In this document: positions 27,486 to 40,849 of the stretch, piece after piece
How positions within the stretch are numbered: the first letter of the stretch is position 1
Layout of the letters: each line of letters starts with the position of its first letter
DNA from: Eopsaltria australis
Lineage: Eukaryota; Chordata; Aves; Passeriformes; Petroicidae
Assembly (NCBI GenBank): GCA_034509425.1
Contig: JAVTVJ010000788.1
Location: forward strand, 434,001-498,000
DNA length: 64,000 bases
Direction: 5' to 3'
Translations under genes and position numbers: made by a program
Notes under the pieces: model-generated
Seen by the model: only the letters and a program-made list of their open reading frames with translations
Databases searched by the model: none
Told to the model about the DNA's origin: nothing

Positions 27486-29984
27486 CCTGGGTTTTTTTCA
27501 TCTCAGCACATTCATTGGGAACCAACTATTTTCAGAAGATATTAAAAGCTCCCTACCCTTCCCTGCCCCATGACAGTCTCTGGAATGTTTTTGTATTTCA
27601 CAGAAAGCCATTACTTCAATCTCTATAGTATATATGTTGATTTCTATTTTTTGTTGTCAAGAGTATTCCATGATTTCTCAATGAAGATAACTGTGCAAAT
27701 AATAGATATTCTTGTATGATAGCACTATCTGATTGAAGTACACTGCTTCCTTTACAATGAAAGGTATAACAGTATTAACTAACTCATAGTACATTATCAT
27801 AATCCACTGTTGATTGTTTAGTTCATAGGTGTTATGTGCTCAGTATTTTGAGGGGAAAAAAAAAGGTTATTCATTATATTGAACTCAGATTAGTATTGAG
27901 AGAACTACTGGGTTGTATTTAACAGAACTGTTAATGTGTTAATTAGCTTGCAGTATGAAGTAGAAGGCTGGTTGCATGGGAGACCCTGAGCTGATGCAAG
28001 AGAGGGCTACGTATTGCCTTCTTTGTCTTTGAGTATCACATGGTTATTAATACTTGAAACTTAACAAAGGGGATGCTTCAAATGTTAGAGTTGCCATTCC
28101 AGTAAAGTTCTGAGAGTAAATGTGGCTGTGTCTGCATTAGCATGCAATAGTATTAACCACTTTTAATTCTGTTTCACTACCATTAATGCAACTCCTTTCA
28201 TGGTGCTAGATTTCCTATGTCTTGTTTGATGTGTCAGCAGCATTTTTCAGTGATCTCAGAAGTAAGACCAGCGATACCTGGATTAAATGAGAGTGTTTGC
28301 TTTTACTGTCACAAATAATGATCCATGACTGCATTGGTAAATCTGAAAGGTGCAAGAATAGACAAGGCTAAGAAAAGCTTTTCATAATTAGTAAACAAGA
28401 ATTTGGAAGTGCAAATTGCCCTGTATGGGAATACTAATTGGAAATGTGCTTCCTTTTTCAAAGTTAGAGTAATCTTCAGAACAAATTAATGGATGCTTAT
28501 ACCTTGAATTTAGGAGTAAATTTTTTTAGTTGCCAAATATGGTTGCAAGACAAATGTAAGTGTACCACTGCTCTTTTGCGTATGCTATTTTGCATGTAAA
28601 AATATGGCTGTTAAACTGAAACAGTATCTTACACATGATAATCTCATTCTGCTCTTTCCATTTTTGCCTGCTGGCAGTGCAGAATATGGAGTGGTATATT
28701 GTGTGTGTATAAAACTGTTATCTTAGAAAATACGCTTTATTTTAATTTAGGGCAGCCTGAAGTTAAATGAATTCTAGCCTGCTGCTCTATGAATGTTTTC
28801 TTCTGTGACTCTGTATCATGGTAGCTCATAGATGTGTTCACCCCAGCTTTGGAATTGGTCATCCCACTTGTCTGTTTTATCAGTCACAAGTGCATTTCTT
28901 TTGTTAACACTACATGCAGGGCCAGTAAACTAGTTCAAGCGGCTAGTACAAGTATTTATTTGCCTGTTTTCATATGCAGTTTGTGGATATGGGTGTCTTA
29001 CTGTTAATTCCTAGGTATTTTTGGAAGGATTATGTTAGTTTTATGAAGAATGTTTTCATGTGATTGTACTGGTGTCTGTGTTCTCTGAGAGCTTTGGAAC
29101 CTGTTAACCAAATTTGGCCATGTTTGATAGAAAGAAATAACTTAGTTCTAAATTTCCAATAACCGATTTGAAAATTAGCAGGTACATAAAGAGGCAGTGA
29201 GGGAGGGTTAGGGACAGCGTGGACTGTGTGCATTCCGGGTGGAATGGTTTTCAGCAGCCCACACATACCAACTTGCACATTTTTGTGAACCAGTTGGAGC
29301 ACATGCTGGTCCTTGCCTAGTTAGTTGGGAGAGATGGGTCTGTGGGAGCTGAAGGACTTTGCTGATCTCTGGTAGGCACAGAAGGGAGAAAGCACTGATT
29401 GGTAAGAGACTGGTAAGTGGGGAAGTAACATTTGGAGAAAACTTAGGGTATATTGAACTCTTGTGGTAAGGATTTTTGCTGGGACCAAGGGGAGAAGTCA
29501 ACATTTTAAGGGAATATGAGGAATATAAAGCACAAATCCATGATTCGTTATTTGCATTCCTCACAGAGATTTTAAAAGCGTGTTTTCTCTTGTGCCTCCC
29601 TTTACTATTCTATTTGGTTTATTCTTTTAGTTGTTATTGTTCGTGGTGGTGGTGGTTGGTTTGATTGGGAGTTTTCATGTTTACTAACCTGCTGTGGCTA
29701 AGGAACAGAATTACAGAAAATTATCCCTCCTACTCTTTGTGTCAGAGGATGTGGATATGGAAATGTATATAGTTACATAAAAATACTTCTAAATATTTGG
29801 CTTAGTATTTTGAAATGTCATGAATAATTGGCACCAAAGAACTCTAAGAACTGAAGTAACAGATGCTTGGAGGGCTTTTCATTTTGTGTAGCAATTAATT
29901 TTTTTCTACAAAGCCTAAATTTTAAATTAAAACTTAAACCTCATGGCTTTACCAAATAGCTATTACAGCAAGTTAACAAGTCTT

Positions 29985-29996
29985 CCACCAGGGTGC
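29985..29996 (+). promoter_or_regulatory. Candidate CTCF core motif (one mismatch)
   Basis: ccaccagggtgc agrees with the CTCF core CCASYAGRKGGC at 11 of 12 positions and continues as agt, resembling the extended motif. Motif matches of this quality occur by chance in tens of kilobases, so occupancy is uncertain. Confidence 0.3.
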
Positions 29997-30497
29997 AGTC
30001 TTTTCTAAGGATTTCTAACACATTCAGCTAGTATCTGCATTTTGCATATAAATATTATTTTTCTGCTGCAGTTGACTTTATTTTTGAGTGTGCAGTTGGC
30101 TCTTTAGTTGTGTTACCTCATTGTGTTTAACAGAAGAGACAAAATTAGGTAAGGTCAGTTTAATGATTAAGTAATGTGCAGTCATTAGATTTCAATTAGA
30201 AAAAAATGTCGGTCTTTCTCACTTTTTTTTTTTTTAATTCTCTAGAATGAAATACCTTCCCCTGCTTTTTCTCATTCACTAAATGAAATCACAGTTGCCT
30301 TGTGTCAGTAGCTTGATTCAAGCAACAGTACTGTAGGATTGAACTTTTTCCATATGAGTTAATAGGGTGTTAACATCAAAGCCTAATTGTGAGTATTTAA
30401 ATTCTTTACACATCTGAAGGACGGGCCAAAATACAGCATGCTTCTAATTGTGAGTCTGAGTTGCAAGTCATGGGACGAAACCTGATCCATTTGCCAT

Positions 30498-30579
30498 GTT
30501 TGCAGTGAAAATACTTTAAGCTGTTACGTTTGTCTTGTTTGCAGTGAAAACACTTTAAGCTGTTATGTTTGTCTTGTTT
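30498..30579. repeat. Tandem duplication, 39-bp unit, two copies
   Basis: Copy one, 30498-30536, and copy two, 30537-30575, are each 39 bp and differ at two positions (one T/C and one C/T). The first four bases of a third copy (gttt) follow. The low divergence suggests a fairly recent replication-slippage event. Confidence 0.93.
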
Positions 30580-32740
30580 AGGCAATTGTCACCTTATTAT
30601 TGTCATCCAAATTCTGTTCCCTGGGAGCTGTAGTCATTCTATGCACTATTCAGTGTAATAGGAAAATGATCACAGTTTGACTTGCCTATAGAGATTGTTG
30701 GCAACAACTGCTGTAACCCAGGAGTATATGATCAATGGATTAGATACTTTGTTAGTATTTTTTGTATAGATACTTCTACTGTGACATGTTAAGAGAAAGA
30801 TATTTGTGCATAGGTCAGACTTACTATCCCAGGCCACTTCAGTTTTCTTTTGGCACAAACCCATTGTATTGTCAGGGGTATTTCTGTGTTTTAGTGTCAC
30901 ATCCACTATTTTAAATGTCATGTTACTGTTCATATAAGGAAATGCTATAATTTCTAGTTTTGACTGCACGGCGCTGTTTTCAGCACATAAAATTGGAGAC
31001 TTTGAAATAATGTTTGTACCCAGCATATATCATATCATATCATACTCACTAAGGATTTTCAGTACTGCTTGAAAACCAGTAACAAATTTTCTGTTATTGA
31101 CATTGGTGTGATGAGAGGAAATAGTACAGTTTTCTAGATGAGTCATCTTTCATGCTTAATTTGAAGATATTTTTTAGATAATGGAAAGTAAAATAACACT
31201 CTTATCTGGGACTGAGTTGCACGAATCAGCTCAAGTAATCTAATAAAACTGCTGGTAGTTAAACAGCCTCTTTCTGTGCATGGCTGTGAACTCCACCACT
31301 TACTTTTTCACTGGCCTTGGCTTTTTTTTTTTTACATCACCCCACCTCCCACCCCATGAGATTTGATGTTTATTAATCAAATTCGATTTAGGGAAAAAAA
31401 ACTAGTCCAAGAAGGAAAGAAGAGGCAGGATATTGCTAGAGTTTTCAGTGAGTGGAGTTGATTGGAGAAGAGCTGTCATGTTAGAGCCTTTACAAAGTAG
31501 AATACCAGTAGTAGGATCGTATAGCACATCTGAGAATGAGGGTGAAAGGTGGCAATGGTGTGTTAGGCTGGACAGTCTGGGAAATGTAACTTACTGTAAC
31601 AGGAGCTGCTCTTCTGGGGCAGCATAATGTGATGTAACTTCTGGCTCTTACAGTCACATCCTCCTCTGTGCCAGCTTCAGTGCCCTTCTGACCCCAAACT
31701 CAGCTGCTTCAGTCAGTACACTGGGAAGAAATCTCTCTGTATGCACGTTGCCATGTCATTCTGCTCATGTATGCACACCTACACACTTCTAAAGAATTGT
31801 CTTCTCGTGTGTGCAAAGAGCTTGGCACGGGGTCAGATGGACACCAGAGGGAGCAGTAATGCTTTGCCAGGAGAAAGTACCAGTATAGCAGCTGCAGTTA
31901 GATCTGCTTCGTTTGCTATCAGCCACATTTGTCAGTCTTAGCCAGTTAAATAAAAAAATAAGCGAGGGGAATAAAAAAAGTTGGTCTTCTGTGAGGGTTT
32001 CTGCACACAGGATTTTTATTTATGCTTGAGCCCCAAGGATTATCAAGACTGTTTTTTAGCACTGAACATTAAGGAAATGTTTGGTTGTTGATTGTTTAAT
32101 CAAATAACTTGGCCATGTTTGTAATGAATTATTTGTTTGAAACTATGATTGTGGGCATTTTGGATTTTTATAAGTGTAGTACATGAGAAACTTTAACAGC
32201 TACTGATGTCTTAAATACCTTTTCATTAGGGAGAATATTGCATTTCTGGCTATCAGTAATAAATAGTATCACTGCATCAAAAATAAAACAGTAGGGTTTA
32301 TTTGGGGTTTTTTAAAGACTAGTTAATAAATTGAGTCAGAGCTTTATTTTAACTCTACGTGCTAATTTGTGTGATGGATATAGTCTGTGTTAGGGTTTTT
32401 GTTTTGGTTTGGTTTTAATTAAAGAAGCTGAGCTATGTATGGGATGTATCTTAAAATAGTGAGACACTAGAAAACCTGATTAAAGGTTTTCATGTCATTA
32501 AAGGAAAGCCTAAAGTCTAAATCCTTTACTTGAATCCAAATACAGTATGTTTAGAGCAGTTTAAAGATTACATGTAACTTAATTGACTTCTATTTAAATA
32601 ATATTTAAATTTCCACCATCTTTCAGTTGTGTGTTTTCTGGTTGTATTGTAATAAAACAGTCAATGTGATCCTTACAAGGCCTCAAGAAGCGAGGGTCAG
32701 TGGGAATAAATTTTTGATTTAAAAATTTAAATTTCTGTAA

Positions 32741-33130
32741 ACAATTACAATTTTTAAAGCATCATCCATTCCGCGAAATTATTCTGGCTGTGGCAATTAA
32801 AAAGAAAAACAAAGTGGCTAAAACCATAAACAACTCTTCATCCCTCAGTGACAACAAAAGCCAGTGTAAGCATGTGTCACCTAATGTTATTTGACAAAGT
32901 TACGGGTGAAATCTAGATTGGAACCTAATGGTACTTATAAGCCGGATGACTTCTCTTCCTGCTCCTCCCTCTCTTGGCAGTGCCGTAGTCCAGGGCAAAT
33001 TACTTTGTAGGCTGCTAATACAATTCTTTGCATAGATTTGCAGACACACTAAGGTGGAAAATACAAGCTCCTACCCTGCCCCCTCCTGAATCTGTCGATA
33101 CAGAAGAGATCTGTGCCGAATTAGCTCATG
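32741..33130. promoter_or_regulatory. Candidate conserved intronic element (CpG-retaining)
   Basis: This roughly 390-bp block contains seven CpG dinucleotides, including ccgcg near 32772, gccgg near 32940 and gccgtag near 32982. The surrounding intron has few CpGs. It is less low-complexity than its flanks and has no ORF of note. Retained CpG and balanced composition in an old intron are typical of conserved enhancer-like elements, but conservation cannot be tested here. An unrecognised old transposon fragment is the main alternative. Confidence 0.3.
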
Positions 33131-36100
33131 CTTTGCCTCCACATCTGTAGTTTAATTACTGGATGGGCAGCCTGGCTGATTGAATCAAGGTTGTACCTCT
33201 GCAGCAGGAGTACAGACATCCCTGCAGGGCTCTGGCACTACCTGTTTGGAAAAACCTCTGGCTCAAGGAAGGGAACTTGGTGGAAACTACAACTGTATCT
33301 ATTGTTTCCCGACTCCATAGGATAAAACTGTAGTAGAAAATTAAGTAATGGAAGTGGAGAAGGCAAACTGCACTCTCTCTGCAGTTGATATTTTATGAAT
33401 TAGTTTTATTCTTGTTCATATGACTTTTAAAGTTACACTAAGTACTCCACAAGGTCACATAAGAAATGTGTGGTATGTGTAATCTGCATAAACACAAACT
33501 GTGTCACTTGCACAGTGTTCGAATGAGTGCTGGTAAGGCTTGTCCTGAGCCGATAGCGGAGGCTGTTGGTTTTGGCAGCCACCTAGTAATAGAAATCATC
33601 TGGCTCAAGCTGTTACTGTTGTGAGGTATTATGTTACTGTTTGTCCCACTTTCCAAATGGTGATGTCAGATGTGCATATAAATAAGCTCTTGAGCAGTCT
33701 AACTGTTTTCAGGTAAAATTCTCTCTGCTTCCTTGAATACACAGCTGTAAGCATGAGTGATTCATGAGCTGATTCAGGGATACATCAGATGCCTTCCTTT
33801 GAGAGCAGCCACATTTGTCAGCAGGGAGGGGCAAGTGGCTGGGTGGTGATGGCTTCAGTTGCCTGATTTTTATCTGCAGCTACAAGTCTGTCAGCACCTT
33901 ATGTTGGTTCACTCAGTGTAAGGATAAAACCCAGGTCAATATCTGCCAAGTGTACTTCTGTGTGTTTAAGTGCAATGTGCCTAACGCTGTTGCACACCTT
34001 GATGCCTGCTAAACATCAGTGTTTAAAACCCTGCTTAAGAAAGGGCTAGTATGGTTGTAGTGTAGACAAGTCTGAAATACTTGGATTTCTAAGATGGGAA
34101 TATTACAGTTATGGTACATATAGATCTTCCTATTTTTTCCATGGATTTCTAGGGATAGTGATCTGGTAATAAAAAGAAGTTTGATACTTTGGAGAAATGT
34201 GGATGATACTGAAATTACCTTTTCAGTTCACTTTCATGGTGGGGTCTGAATTCTACAGCATGCTTGTAATTAAAACTTTTTACAGAATTCAGGTTGTTCC
34301 TTATCTTTTTGTTTGTGAAAGGGCTAGTTATCTAGCCACAGTCCCTTGTTACTAGATTAGCCACAGGCTATTAGTCATAGGCTTTTTTTTGTCCTACCCA
34401 GTGTGAGATCAGACAAATTTGAAGCACTCTTCTAATAGCATTTAACTGTATGTTACAATAGCATGCCATATTTTACATCTTTTTTTTCATTTCTAATCAA
34501 AAGTATAGTTATTTTTTGTGCTTCCTTTTGACATGATTTTTCCTCACAAAATTAAAGTTGTTTCACTGATGTCTTAATAAAATAACAACTAGAATTTGCC
34601 TTTCTGATGTTCACTGTTTTTTTTAATGGATATCAATATTTCATAGTATTACATTGTTTTGATGTATACACAGCTAAAAATAAAACAACTGCCGTTTTAG
34701 GGCTCTTCATGTGCTGTTTCATACTGCTCATGCTCATTCCATAGGCAGCAACAGTCAGGGATGATGTTATCACCACTGTAACAGGGTTTTTTGTTGCATC
34801 ATGAAATTACTGAAGTTGTGTTTAATCACTTCCTAATTTTGGTTAGCAGTTGCAAACCTGAAATGATACGGTATCTTCTCGTCATCTTTACACTTCAAAC
34901 TTTTCAATTATTTTACTTAAAAACTTCTCAAGGATAATACATGCTTGTAATCGTAGACAGGAAGCTGAAGAAAGGTTTCCGGAAATACTTTCTGGATTGC
35001 CCTCCTCCCACCTTTTCTGGGGCTGGAGAAGATATAGAGGAAATATCCTGGGAGATACTCTGTTGCTCTGTAGTAATTGTTTTAAACAACTGAGAAATTT
35101 CTTAGCTTGATCATGTTCATTGTGTAAATTCTTATGATGCCATGTGGCAGAAGACTCTGCTGGGGGAATGCAGGACTGGGCAGAAATCCTGGGAAAGATG
35201 AGCAACTGCTTATAAGGATACTGCTGCTGAAAAGGTACTTGTAAAGCTATATGCTTTTGATTTTACAAAATTTGGTAGTCTAGAAAGGTGTGAGATTTTA
35301 TGAAAGCTACTTGGAATCATTGTAAACTTCAGTTTTTGCCATCGGTCTTTGTAGTGCCTTTCCAAACCTGAGAAGATTTGGAAGTTCATTTGATGAGACA
35401 TTTTTATCATGTAGATTTATGTCCAGTAAGCCACTCCAGCTGAGCAGTATCCAGCTCTTTTAGGCCCTATGTATATTACTTCATATCATTGTCCTCTTTC
35501 TGCAGATGCCACTTAAAAGCAGGATCACCTGTACAAAATTGGTTGGCCTATGGCAAAGCATGGTTTTAATATTACTGCTGGTTTATTGTTTTTATTTTCT
35601 TTTCCCTCTCTTCACAGTTTTAATAGTGAAGTGGAGCTAGTTCCAAATGTTTAGAGAGGAGTCATTAACAGGGCTGGGGAAGGAAGCCAGGAATATGGTG
35701 CTTACCTTCATCTGACTATTCTGTTATGCCATTATAGTAACTTTAGGCAGCTGGGAGGGAAATAAGCAGGATTTTTCTCCAGCCTCCACTCGATCATCTG
35801 TTGCAATTCATAATCTTCTCCTGTTTCCCTTGAAAGTTAATGCCATTTCACTTTTTCCTTCATCTCCTCTTAATCTGTACCATACAAAAAGTTCTGTCTG
35901 TGCTTTCTGACAGGGTCAGCTACTGCAGGCACATTGCAGCTGACCATACAACCAGTGCAGCCTCCCTTCCCTTCCCTGCTACTGTGCACGCTGTTAGCAG
36001 CTTCTTCCCCAAGCCTTCCTTGCCCTCTTCTCTTTGGCTGGCATGTGCTTTATTCTCATGTAGGATCTGATTTGCTATATTTTGTAATTTATTTTCTGAC

Positions 36101-37596
36101 TTTAAGAAATTTAATTTTGATTTGTTTTCTGGATGTTCTTTCCCCCTTGTTGTAAGCCTAGTGCATTAAAGAGAGAGTATAGAATTCTCCCAGCCTCCAC
36201 TTTAGGTCCTAAATCAGTGTCCTCCTTCCGCAATATTTCACTGGTTTTTACAGTCTTAAATCCCTTTCTTCAATTTTTTTCATCTTTTCAGATTATTTTT
36301 ATGTCTTCCTATAACGTGACAGAATACTTGTGAGATTATGTTGATAGGATACAACTTGATACAGTTCTAAAGGTACTTACGTTTATTTTTAAAAGCAATC
36401 CCTTTTCTGTAGTGGCCACAGTATGTTGTTTTTTAATCATGCGTTACAAAAGCTAGCTACCCAGAAATGTAGTTAGTAGTTTGTCTATCTTGCATAAGTT
36501 TGTTGTAATTCATCTGGTATGCCCCTGCTCCCAGGAGCTTAAAACTTTTAAAAGTATTTAATATTGCTTTCCATTCTGAAGGAGGCTACCCAGAAAAAAA
36601 TGTTCAGATTACTTGGGGCATGAATTAGAGCCTCTGATCCATTAAAAAAACAACCAAACAAGCAAAACAACACCCTCCGAACTACCAGACAAACTTGGTT
36701 GCATATTTGGTGGTGAAGACAGAGGGCAGCTTGCACAAGTGGTGCGAAAACTGGATATGGGCTTTATTCCATATTCATACTGGTCAAGCTCAGTGCAGCA
36801 CAGCTTGTGTAAGATGTAGATTCCAGACTGTTAAGAGAAATGACTGTTAAACTACTTCGGGATCTGACATCAGCATTCAGTGTGTCCTGGATCACCATTG
36901 TCTCTCATTAACTGGCAGGTTCTGCTCCTTCTACAGCCTGCTAACTTGAGGAGTCTTGTACTGTCATCAACAATGTGTTTACAACATCAGCCAGTTTATT
37001 TCAAGTCTTAGATAACTTCATAAAACAGTAGCTAACAATTTAAAAATCAACTGCTCACTGATCATCTTAAGGTAGTTCTTAAAGTGTTTTATGTGGTTTG
37101 TTCCTTGTGTCATGGTCTTTCCAGGGGATTGGATGTTGTCACTGGCTTAATGCTTTCTATGCTGCTTAAGGATTTACTCTTTACCCCATCTGTTGCAAAG
37201 CATGGCTCTTACATGTGAGCAGAAAATACTGAAGATTTATTTTTAGTTTCATGTTTGAAATTTATTTCTGAGAAGGTTCTCTTTTGTGGAAATGAGCTCT
37301 GCATCTTGGTGATTTCACTGGTCTGAAGAATCTTCAGAACATGTCCAGAGCTTACGTGACACTGAGGTAGCCTGGTTTCAGAATACTGAGTACTTAAAGA
37401 AAGGGATTAGCACCATATGCAGGTTTTAGTTGGAAACTTAAGTAAAGTGTCTTTTTCTGTAAAAGTACACTGTTTTGAATCCATAGCTAGCTTTTCAAAA
37501 AGCTGGTTGTTTTAACAAGATATTATACACTGTAGAAATCAAAAGGAAGGATAAAGAAAATGTAAGTAGCAAATTCAGTCATTACATGCTGTAATA
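33131..37596. other. Intron segment, no gene seen
   Basis: Intron DNA somewhat less AT-rich at 33131-34010, where several CpGs near 33520-33560 may extend the candidate element before it. A pyrimidine-rich stretch lies at about 35770-36060. An 8-bp inverted repeat (ggtcagct/agctgacc) lies at 35914-35945. Short frames on both strands, up to 105 codons, look like chance. Confidence 0.55.
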
Positions 37597-37755
37597 ATGC
37601 AGAATGATAGAATGCTTGGAGTGTAAAGAGTATATAATCCACAGCACACACACCCTACACACGTACCTGCTTGCCCTGGTCAGGGACATCTACTAGATCA
37701 AGTTACTCAAAGCCAACCTGATGGTAGCTTTTAGAAGTATTCAAATTTTTGTACA
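37597..37755 (-). mobile_element. Ancient CR1-type LINE 3' fragment, antisense
   Basis: Read on the + strand, agaatgatagaatgcttgga at 37601 corresponds to the reversed CR1 tail ('cagaatcatagaatggttgg'). It is followed by aatcca near 37635, and then by a block at 37679-37722 (gtcagggacatctactagat, then caagttactcaaagcc). That block matches the antisense CR1 order 'gggcagggacaccttccactagaccaggttgctcaaagcc'. The element is therefore in reverse orientation to ARID2. It is short, diverged and non-coding. The inner boundary near 37755 is uncertain. Confidence 0.75.
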
Positions 37756-40700
37756 GTGTAGAAGGCTCTGAGGTAAGAAAGGATAACATCTGGATGATTA
37801 TTTAGGAAAATGTTTGTTTACTTGCCTATATATTGCTTAATACAGATACCATGTGATTTTGTTGCTTTCCATAATGAACTTTCTTCACTCTTAGAAGTCC
37901 CTACCCTCTTGGAAAGGTACACAGTATGTTAATTGCAAAGCATTTATCTTCCAACAAGTTATTTCCATTCAAAATACTAGAAATACAATAAGCCTTACTG
38001 GGTTTATGCAGGATTTGAAAAGGCTGGTTAATCCACAGTGGAGGATCAGGTTTTATCTCCTCTAAACCCCAGACCACCAGCAGGGACCATACATACTCCA
38101 GGCATTTTCTGATACTTAAAACCTGAATGCTGTTGATACTGAGGTAGTTTTTTTTAGTCTTCCTATAAAAGAATAATTTCTCTTCCAGTATGCTCAACAC
38201 ATTTTTAGTATCTGTATCTGTTTTATATAAGATTAGAGTGTCAGTGGTTTTATTATGTATTTCACAACAGCATTCTCATTGAGTAATTTGTTAGATTGGT
38301 AATTTGTTAAAAGTAGATCTGTTGGTTTATTTTTTTCATTCTAACACTCCAAAATTCTCTCCTTCTGCCTTTAAAGCAATTTGCAATGATTATCTTCAGT
38401 GACTGAGATGGATATTTTCCAACAGGAAATCTGATCTTCAGGCTTTATCCGTATTCATCATGCCCATTTGTTGTCTTTCTTTTATCTTTGTGTATGTTCT
38501 AATGGCTTTACATTACAGTTATAAAAAGCAAAAAGAAAATGCTTATAAATTCTTCATGATTATTGTGTCGGTTATTCTAAAGTATTTTCTGAAGGAGTGA
38601 CACTTCATCTGTCATTCTGCTTTCCTCATGCTTTTTCAGAATTAATGTTAAGCCAGAGGCCATCTGTGTAGCATTCAGTGATTCTCTGGCTATATCTATA
38701 TTAGTGAATTAAGTGTGTCTGATGCTAATTGACATAACACGGCTCATGTCCATAGTCCCAGCCCCAAAACAGGGTAGTTACATCCAAAGTTACTTCTGGG
38801 AATGGTGCCCTTACCAAGGATGGCTTTCTGAGTGCTGCCTTTAAATTGCTTGAAAGAATGCTTAATTGGCCTGGACAGAAGTTGTTTCATGCTCTTTTTT
38901 AACAGTTCAGTGGTACAGGCAGTTCATTTCCATGCACAGGCATGCTCTCAAGACTGTTGATTTTACTGGTATAGTTGTGTATCCTCGGCAACTTTAGAGA
39001 GCTAAATCGATACGTTACCTCTTTACCATCATTTCTAAATTTGCACTTGGCTTCATTCTCGGAATGCACTGGGATATTTCAAACCAAATAACTGCAAACC
39101 ATTGTTGGGTGATCAAAAAATGTAAAATTAGTCATTATTATTATTTTACTTTCCATCTAGGTAGTTTGTATTCATTTGAAACATACAGATATTTGTAGGT
39201 TGAGTGTTTTTATAAAGGTCCAATTGCATTCCTTTTTACAAACTGATTTCTGGGGAGATTTTGAGATGGAGAAAGTACTCGCTCCCAAGGTAGTATTTTC
39301 CTCTCCACTTGGACCTTAAGGAATTTTTGTTCCTAGTGTGCTGAATCCCAGCAGGGTCCTCTTACATAGATTTTTTTTTTTATTTCATTCTTATTTTTTT
39401 CATGAATATTTGATCTATCTGGTTGAGTGTTCAAGAATTAATTAATGTTCATGTTTTTCTTTGATTTACCACATAAATAAGGACATGTAAACTAGTACAT
39501 GTACTTTGATTGTGTGGTCAGAGTGTGGAATACAGTTTGGCAGAGAAATTGTAAATAAATTTAATTGCAGGAAAAGACTGGTTTGTGATGAAGGCAGAAG
39601 AGTGCAACTGTTAAAGTTGCGAAATCTGTGCAGAAAGTAGTGATGAAATTACAGATAGCTATGTGAGGTGAAAAAATGGCATGGCAGTAAGTATTTGATA
39701 AATGCATGTAGATTCAATAAATTTAAGAAACATCCTACAAGCATTAGGAATCAGTAAATTCTATCTTTTTATTCTGTGTTTTATGGCTTTGGGGTTTTTT
39801 TTAGTAACTGTTGAATAATACTGAAAGAAGTGTTTTGGAAATGTTTACTATGGTGGCTAGAGCAATTGCCAAAATCTAGAAAAGCTATTTCTAGGCTGCT
39901 GTTTCCATGAGATTTAAATCTATAATTATTGGGCCCTTGTATAATATTCTTCTAATTACCAGGCTTGCTACGGAAACCTGTTGGCCCTTTTTGTCAAAGT
40001 ACTGCTAGAATGTAGGAAAGAATATGGATTAATAATAGGCCAGTGGGAAAGGGCCATTTTCCAGTAATTAAGGTAGTACTTTGACTCTGTATAGTCTGGA
40101 CTTCCACACCTCGTTCTGGAAACAGCTGACATGTTTTTTGTCAGTGGTGTTTGATTAACATCCGTAAGCAGCATTTCTGTTGGCATACTTACAGTGAAAT
40201 ACACAAATATGAGGTGTTACAAATATTTAGTATTTTCAGTTACTTTTTAAAAAATCCAAATATTTCTAATATTTTTGGTTTTGAGGTGTTACAAATTTTT
40301 AATATTTTAAATTATTTTTACGTTCACAGAGTATTTTTTCTTACTACTGCAGTCTGAAAAGTGTGTAATATTTCTAAATTTCAAAAATGTGCAGATAAGT
40401 ATTTGCAGTTGAAAAGGAGTATGCAAGTTGTTGCAGATGAGGCAGATTCCAGTTTAGCAAAGTGTTCTGAGGAAGTGTGTAGTTGTAACTGTAAGTATGT
40501 GATGTGTGACAATTCATGTGTTGTAGCATTTTGCTATATTATGCCTTTGTAGGATAAATTCATTCTGCATAGACAAGACAAGGTAAGTGGCTATTACCAT
40601 CTGTGATAATACAGCAAGCTGTGTTTATTTATAATGGTTTAAGAGAAAGTCAAAGAACTGGGAATTCTTGATGGGATAAATTCAGGGCATTATTGTTGTG

Positions 40701-40849
40701 AAAATAACTTTGGTGTAATGCTTAGCAGGCACAAAATTAAAGAATTTACTCCTTGCATACAAAACCCCCTTGTCAGGTTCCTCTGAAAACAGTAATGAAG
40801 TCCCTGAAAGTCTGAAAGTAAACTGTTCTTATGAAAAACCACTAGCTCT
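37756..40849. other. Intron segment, no gene seen
   Basis: AT-rich intron DNA with T runs near 39370-39400 and the 72-bp duplication entered separately. The small frames at 37901-38200 (minus) and 40151-40357 (plus) are chance products. The latter is inflated by the duplication, which repeats a short Phe/Ile/Asn-rich peptide pattern. Confidence 0.6.
40211..40320. repeat. Partial tandem duplication, 72-bp period, AT-rich
   Basis: gaggtgttacaaat starts at 40211 and again at 40283. The second, incomplete copy follows the first for about 38 bp with several substitutions (attta/tttta and similar) before decaying into T/A-rich sequence. This is an older duplication than the 39-bp one upstream. Confidence 0.75.

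Larger units (their letters stand above)
27486..32740. other. Intron segment, no gene seen
   Basis: AT-rich intron DNA with a 39-bp tandem duplication and a CTCF-like site (entered separately), a (CATAT)n-like tract at 31025-31045, and T runs near 30226 and 31321. Two 118-codon minus-strand frames (29208-29564 and 30670-31026) show no known domain. A second CTCF-like match with two mismatches lies at 31841-31852. Confidence 0.6.

Noticed and set aside
29208..29564. 118-codon minus-strand frame
   Set aside because: No domain, no splice or promoter context, and other short frames overlap it. Best explained as chance.
30670..31026. 118-codon minus-strand frame
   Set aside because: No similarity recognised. 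It lies in ordinary AT-rich intron and lacks any gene-like context.
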